Positions 61,870 to 64,000 of a stretch of DNA of 64,000 nucleotides are shown here, one piece after another. Under the pieces are notes generated by a model, which was not told the DNA's origin, searched no databases, and saw nothing but the letters and a program-made list of their open reading frames with translations. How positions within the stretch are numbered: position 1 is the stretch's first letter; every line of letters starts with the position of its first letter. This DNA comes from Paraburkholderia dinghuensis (lineage in GTDB: Bacteria; Pseudomonadota; Gammaproteobacteria; Burkholderiales; Burkholderiaceae), in contig NZ_RQIS01000012.1 in the NCBI RefSeq assembly GCF_003837865.1, forward strand, positions 137,589 through 201,588, read 5' to 3'. The translations under genes were made by a program, and so were the position numbers.

Positions 61870-63213
61870 ATGCCATATAGTCAGGGAAGTCGCCTGCCGG
61901 GCGAAAGTGCTTCGAAACTGGGGCACCTAGCGGTAGTACAAAGTGACTGGGTAAAAGCGCTAGTCGGTGATTTCGAGCGTCTAAAATCGGATGATATAGA
62001 CCACTCTAGCACCGAGTGGACAGAATTTGATCCGACGGGACATTTGGCGCTGCGTAACGTTTGGGCCGTAGATGGCTCCTTCGTGGCAGTACGATCAGAG
62101 CAAAAGCCTCCAAAAGAAGTTGCGTTCGTAAAGACTGCGCTGCTTGCGGTTGATCGAGCAAAACTGGATACGATTGACAAGGACCATCCGCATCCACTGC
62201 TGCTCCAAGATATCTTGACAGGAAGTGCCGTTTTTCATTCCACGGTATTTCCTTTAAAGAATGTAAGGACAACGCTAGGGACCAATTACGATGCCGTGCG
62301 CAATATCGTCAGAGACTCCTTACGCATTGATCAAGGGGGAGCGTTTTACGAGACACTAAAATGGGTTGCGTTTCGAAAATGGGAGACTGGCAGCACGGCA
62401 ACGTCCCCGGGGTTCGACTGCCCGCATTGTGCTCAAACCATCGAGCAAGGCGTCGCGCATGACGCAGACGAGGGCCTGTGTCCTCACTGCAAAGGTACCG
62501 TTTTTCTCTCGGACATGCTGGGTTTTCACTTGGACATGAATGAGGACAATGCGCCAGAATCTGTTGCATCGTCTTATATGCTCGTGATGGAGCACCTCAT
62601 GCTTTTCACCGCGATCCGGTTACTGTGGGGGCATACCGATAAATCGCTCGCAACTGAAACGCTCTTTATTAAAGATGGTCCTTTAACGCTCAGAAGCCAA
62701 TATTCAAAGTTGGTGCCAAATATTAGAGACTTCTTGGAGCATGCCAAGAATATTGGCCGCCCGCTGCACGTTATCGGTCAAGAGAAAAGCGGGGCATTTT
62801 TCGATCATTTATCGTCAATTGCGCGATTTCCAGCTCCACATTCGCGCGGGGAACCTGCTTCTTACGCTGCGCTTTCGCACGATTATGTGCGACGCGAGGT
62901 CTATCGATCTCCCGACCTATCAAATCCATATGGAAAACGCACCAACTGGGGCGAAAAAATATACGTAAAATTTGACCCCGGGACGTATATGGTGCTGAAT
63001 GTTCCAACAGGAGCATACAGCGATTCGCAAGCATTCCCGGTAGAAAGTGATCTAATCGGGTTGAATCGAATTCTAGCTACGCTTCCGAGTTTGATTAGCC
63101 ACAAATTCGAAGGTGCATTGTTTCCCATCGAACTTGCGAACGGTATCGCATCAATGTCAAGTTACCCATCAGCAGCAATTCTGACCAGATTCTTGGAGCA
63201 ACAGAGTAAGTGA
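61870..63213 (+). CDS. NurA-like nuclease with zinc-ribbon insert
   Basis: A 447-residue protein resembling NurA, the 5'-3' nuclease partner of HerA. NurA core marks are VWAVDGS (64-70, first metal-binding Asp) and LFIKDGPLTL (265-274, second Asp). VIGQEKSGAF (301-310) and a C-terminal FPIELANGIASM (418-429) follow in the NurA order. An insert at about 180-215 has two CPHC motifs (184-187, 204-207), a probable zinc ribbon not part of archaeal NurA. AGGAG precedes the ATG and overlaps the HerA stop. The assignment is by motif order from memory, so moderately sure. Confidence 0.75.
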   Translation: MPYSQGSRLPGESASKLGHLAVVQSDWVKALVGDFERLKSDDIDHSSTEWTEFDPTGHLALRNVWAVDGSFVAVRSEQKPPKEVAFVKTALLAVDRAKLDTIDKDHPHPLLLQDILTGSAVFHSTVFPLKNVRTTLGTNYDAVRNIVRDSLRIDQGGAFYETLKWVAFRKWETGSTATSPGFDCPHCAQTIEQGVAHDADEGLCPHCKGTVFLSDMLGFHLDMNEDNAPESVASSYMLVMEHLMLFTAIRLLWGHTDKSLATETLFIKDGPLTLRSQYSKLVPNIRDFLEHAKNIGRPLHVIGQEKSGAFFDHLSSIARFPAPHSRGEPASYAALSHDYVRREVYRSPDLSNPYGKRTNWGEKIYVKFDPGTYMVLNVPTGAYSDSQAFPVESDLIGLNRILATLPSLISHKFEGALFPIELANGIASMSSYPSAAILTRFLEQQSK

Positions 63214-63252
63214 AACGCTGTTGCGGACGGCTGCGAAGTGAGGAGCAAGGGC

Positions 63253-63495
63253 ATGGCAACACGCGATGATATGAAAGTATGGGTTGTGCAGGCGTTGCAG
63301 GCGTCGTCAGGAAAGGGTTGGCCCAAAGATGTTTCGAAGTTTATATGGGACAATTATGAGGCAGAGTTAAAGCGATCGGGTAACCTGCTCTACACGTGGC
63401 AGTATGATGTGCGCTGGGCCGCTCAGTCGCTGAGAGATGCCGGAGTACTCAAACCGGTGCATGGTCGGCGTGATTTGCCTTGGGAACTAGTTTGA
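63253..63495 (+). CDS. Small winged-helix protein (Mrr N-terminal-like)
   Basis: An 80-residue protein with an all-over winged-helix look. KVWVVQALQASSGKGWPKDVSKFIW matches helix 1-2, and LYTWQYDVRWAAQSLRDAGVLKPV matches the hallmark of Mrr_N domains (N/Y-x-x-x-W-A-x-x-x-L-x-x-A-G-x-L). It ends shortly after, at DLPWELV, with no nuclease domain attached. AGGAG lies about 8 bp before the ATG at 63253; a GTG at 63238 is a weaker alternative. It follows the NurA gene by 39 bp. Possible roles are DNA or modified-base sensor, or operon regulator. Confidence 0.65.
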   Translation: MATRDDMKVWVVQALQASSGKGWPKDVSKFIWDNYEAELKRSGNLLYTWQYDVRWAAQSLRDAGVLKPVHGRRDLPWELV

Positions 63496-63892
63496 TCAAC
63501 TTGCACGCATCAAACACACGTGAACGAGGGCGAATAATGCGTCTGCGGTAGCCGTTCTCCACGGGAAGGCGGAGTAATTGCCCGCCTTCCTGTAATAGGC
63601 GGCGCCCGATCAGCAAGATAAGCCCATGAGCGTGTTGCTTATGCGTTTGAGTTGTTTTCTAGCTGATTCAGAACCGACTGGCTGTCCCAATCGACTCTAA
63701 AGTCTTCGGCGAGCTACTTTCCATCACACCTCCCCCGTCAAAATCATAACGCGGCGCCTACAAACGATAGTTATGCCAAGTAACTCCGACGCCGTTTTCA
63801 CTACCATCCAAGTTCCAATCGAACAGAACTAACGTGCTACACCTACATGCCGACTGCTTTCTCAATCTTGGGTAAAAACGGAGGATCTCGGA
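63496..63892. other. Non-coding stretch after the defence operon, with a hairpin
   Basis: No supported gene. A 9-bp perfect hairpin (63564-63572 with 63582-63590) about 70 bp after the last stop could end or stabilise the operon mRNA; it has no T-run. The rest, up to the 19-bp repeats, holds nothing recognised. Confidence 0.45.
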
Positions 63893-63930
63893 CGGTAATG
63901 CCCCCGCAAATCGGTAATGCCCCCGCAAAT
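63893..63930. repeat. Back-to-back 19-bp direct repeats
   Basis: CGGTAATGCCCCCGCAAAT occurs at 63893-63911 and again at 63912-63930, with no spacer. Located 50 bp before an IS3-type orfA start, it is probably the doubled terminal sequence of an insertion element. Confidence 0.8.
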
Positions 63931-63978
63931 CCATCGTCGGGAGAAGTAGAATTTTCTCGTTAAGAGGGAGTTCTGCAG

Positions 63979-64000
63979 ATGAAGAAGTCGAGATTCACGG
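63979..64000 (+). mobile_element. Start of an IS3-family-like transposase gene (partial)
   Basis: The last 22 bases read MKKSRFT, the usual opening of IS3-family orfA proteins (MKKSRFTEEQI). AGGGAG lies about 9 bp upstream, and the doubled 19-bp sequence just before looks like an IS end. Only seven residues are visible, so the family is a likely guess. Confidence 0.5.

Overview
The window is high-GC DNA from a betaproteobacterium of the Burkholderiaceae, most likely Burkholderia, Paraburkholderia or Caballeronia. The best evidence is a near-complete match, from memory, to the KirBac1.1 potassium channel of Burkholderia pseudomallei. The gene orders argS-SPOR-dsbA-SDR and DUF3141/pta/ackA, and small DUF4148 and PXPV-repeat secreted proteins, point the same way. 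No rRNA, complete tRNA or CRISPR array is visible.

Positions 1-19400 are ordinary chromosome. They hold the argS 3' end, a SPOR protein, dsbA, an SDR, a peptide-binding protein, a WaaZ-like LPS enzyme, an orphan sulfate-binding protein, a DUF3141 PHA-synthase-like protein divergent from pta-ackA (with a wrecked fabI tail behind it), and a catabolic string (ghrA-like, HMG-CoA lyase) ending in the tightly overlapped set YbaK-DUF1289-MaoC-MBL. An AT-rich acyltransferase-3 gene at 19966-21027 looks acquired.

Positions 22636-30859 (minus strand) form a complete seven-gene chaperone-usher fimbrial operon: two near-identical pilins, a third pilin, chaperone, usher, adhesin, second chaperone. The usher carries an unusual N-terminal pentapeptide-repeat insert. 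Upstream lie two strong palindromes and the remains of an AraC regulator.

Positions 31500-57500 hold a fluoroacetate-dehalogenase-type hydrolase, nitronate monooxygenase, LysR regulator, porin, BASS transporter, two c-di-GMP proteins, a LacI-controlled sugar operon (AGE isomerase plus PfkB kinase), the KirBac channel, a fused indolepyruvate ferredoxin oxidoreductase, a Na+/H+ antiporter and a uracil permease. Between them are a 98-bp tandem palindromic element, a candidate small RNA, two short tandem repeats, and a decayed bufferin-like locus (intact DUF2282 peptide, frameshifted DUF692 enzyme).

From about 58230 to the end the DNA is AT-richer and looks like an integrated island. Its left edge has a tRNA-3'-end-like fragment and tandem integrase-arm-like repeats. 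Its cargo is a four-gene operon: Dam-type adenine methylase, HerA-like ATPase, NurA-like nuclease with a zinc-ribbon insert, and a small winged-helix protein related to the Mrr N-terminal domain. The right edge is cut by the start of an IS3-family-like element. This methylase-HerA-NurA-wHTH cassette is the strongest candidate for a little-described anti-phage or restriction-like system.
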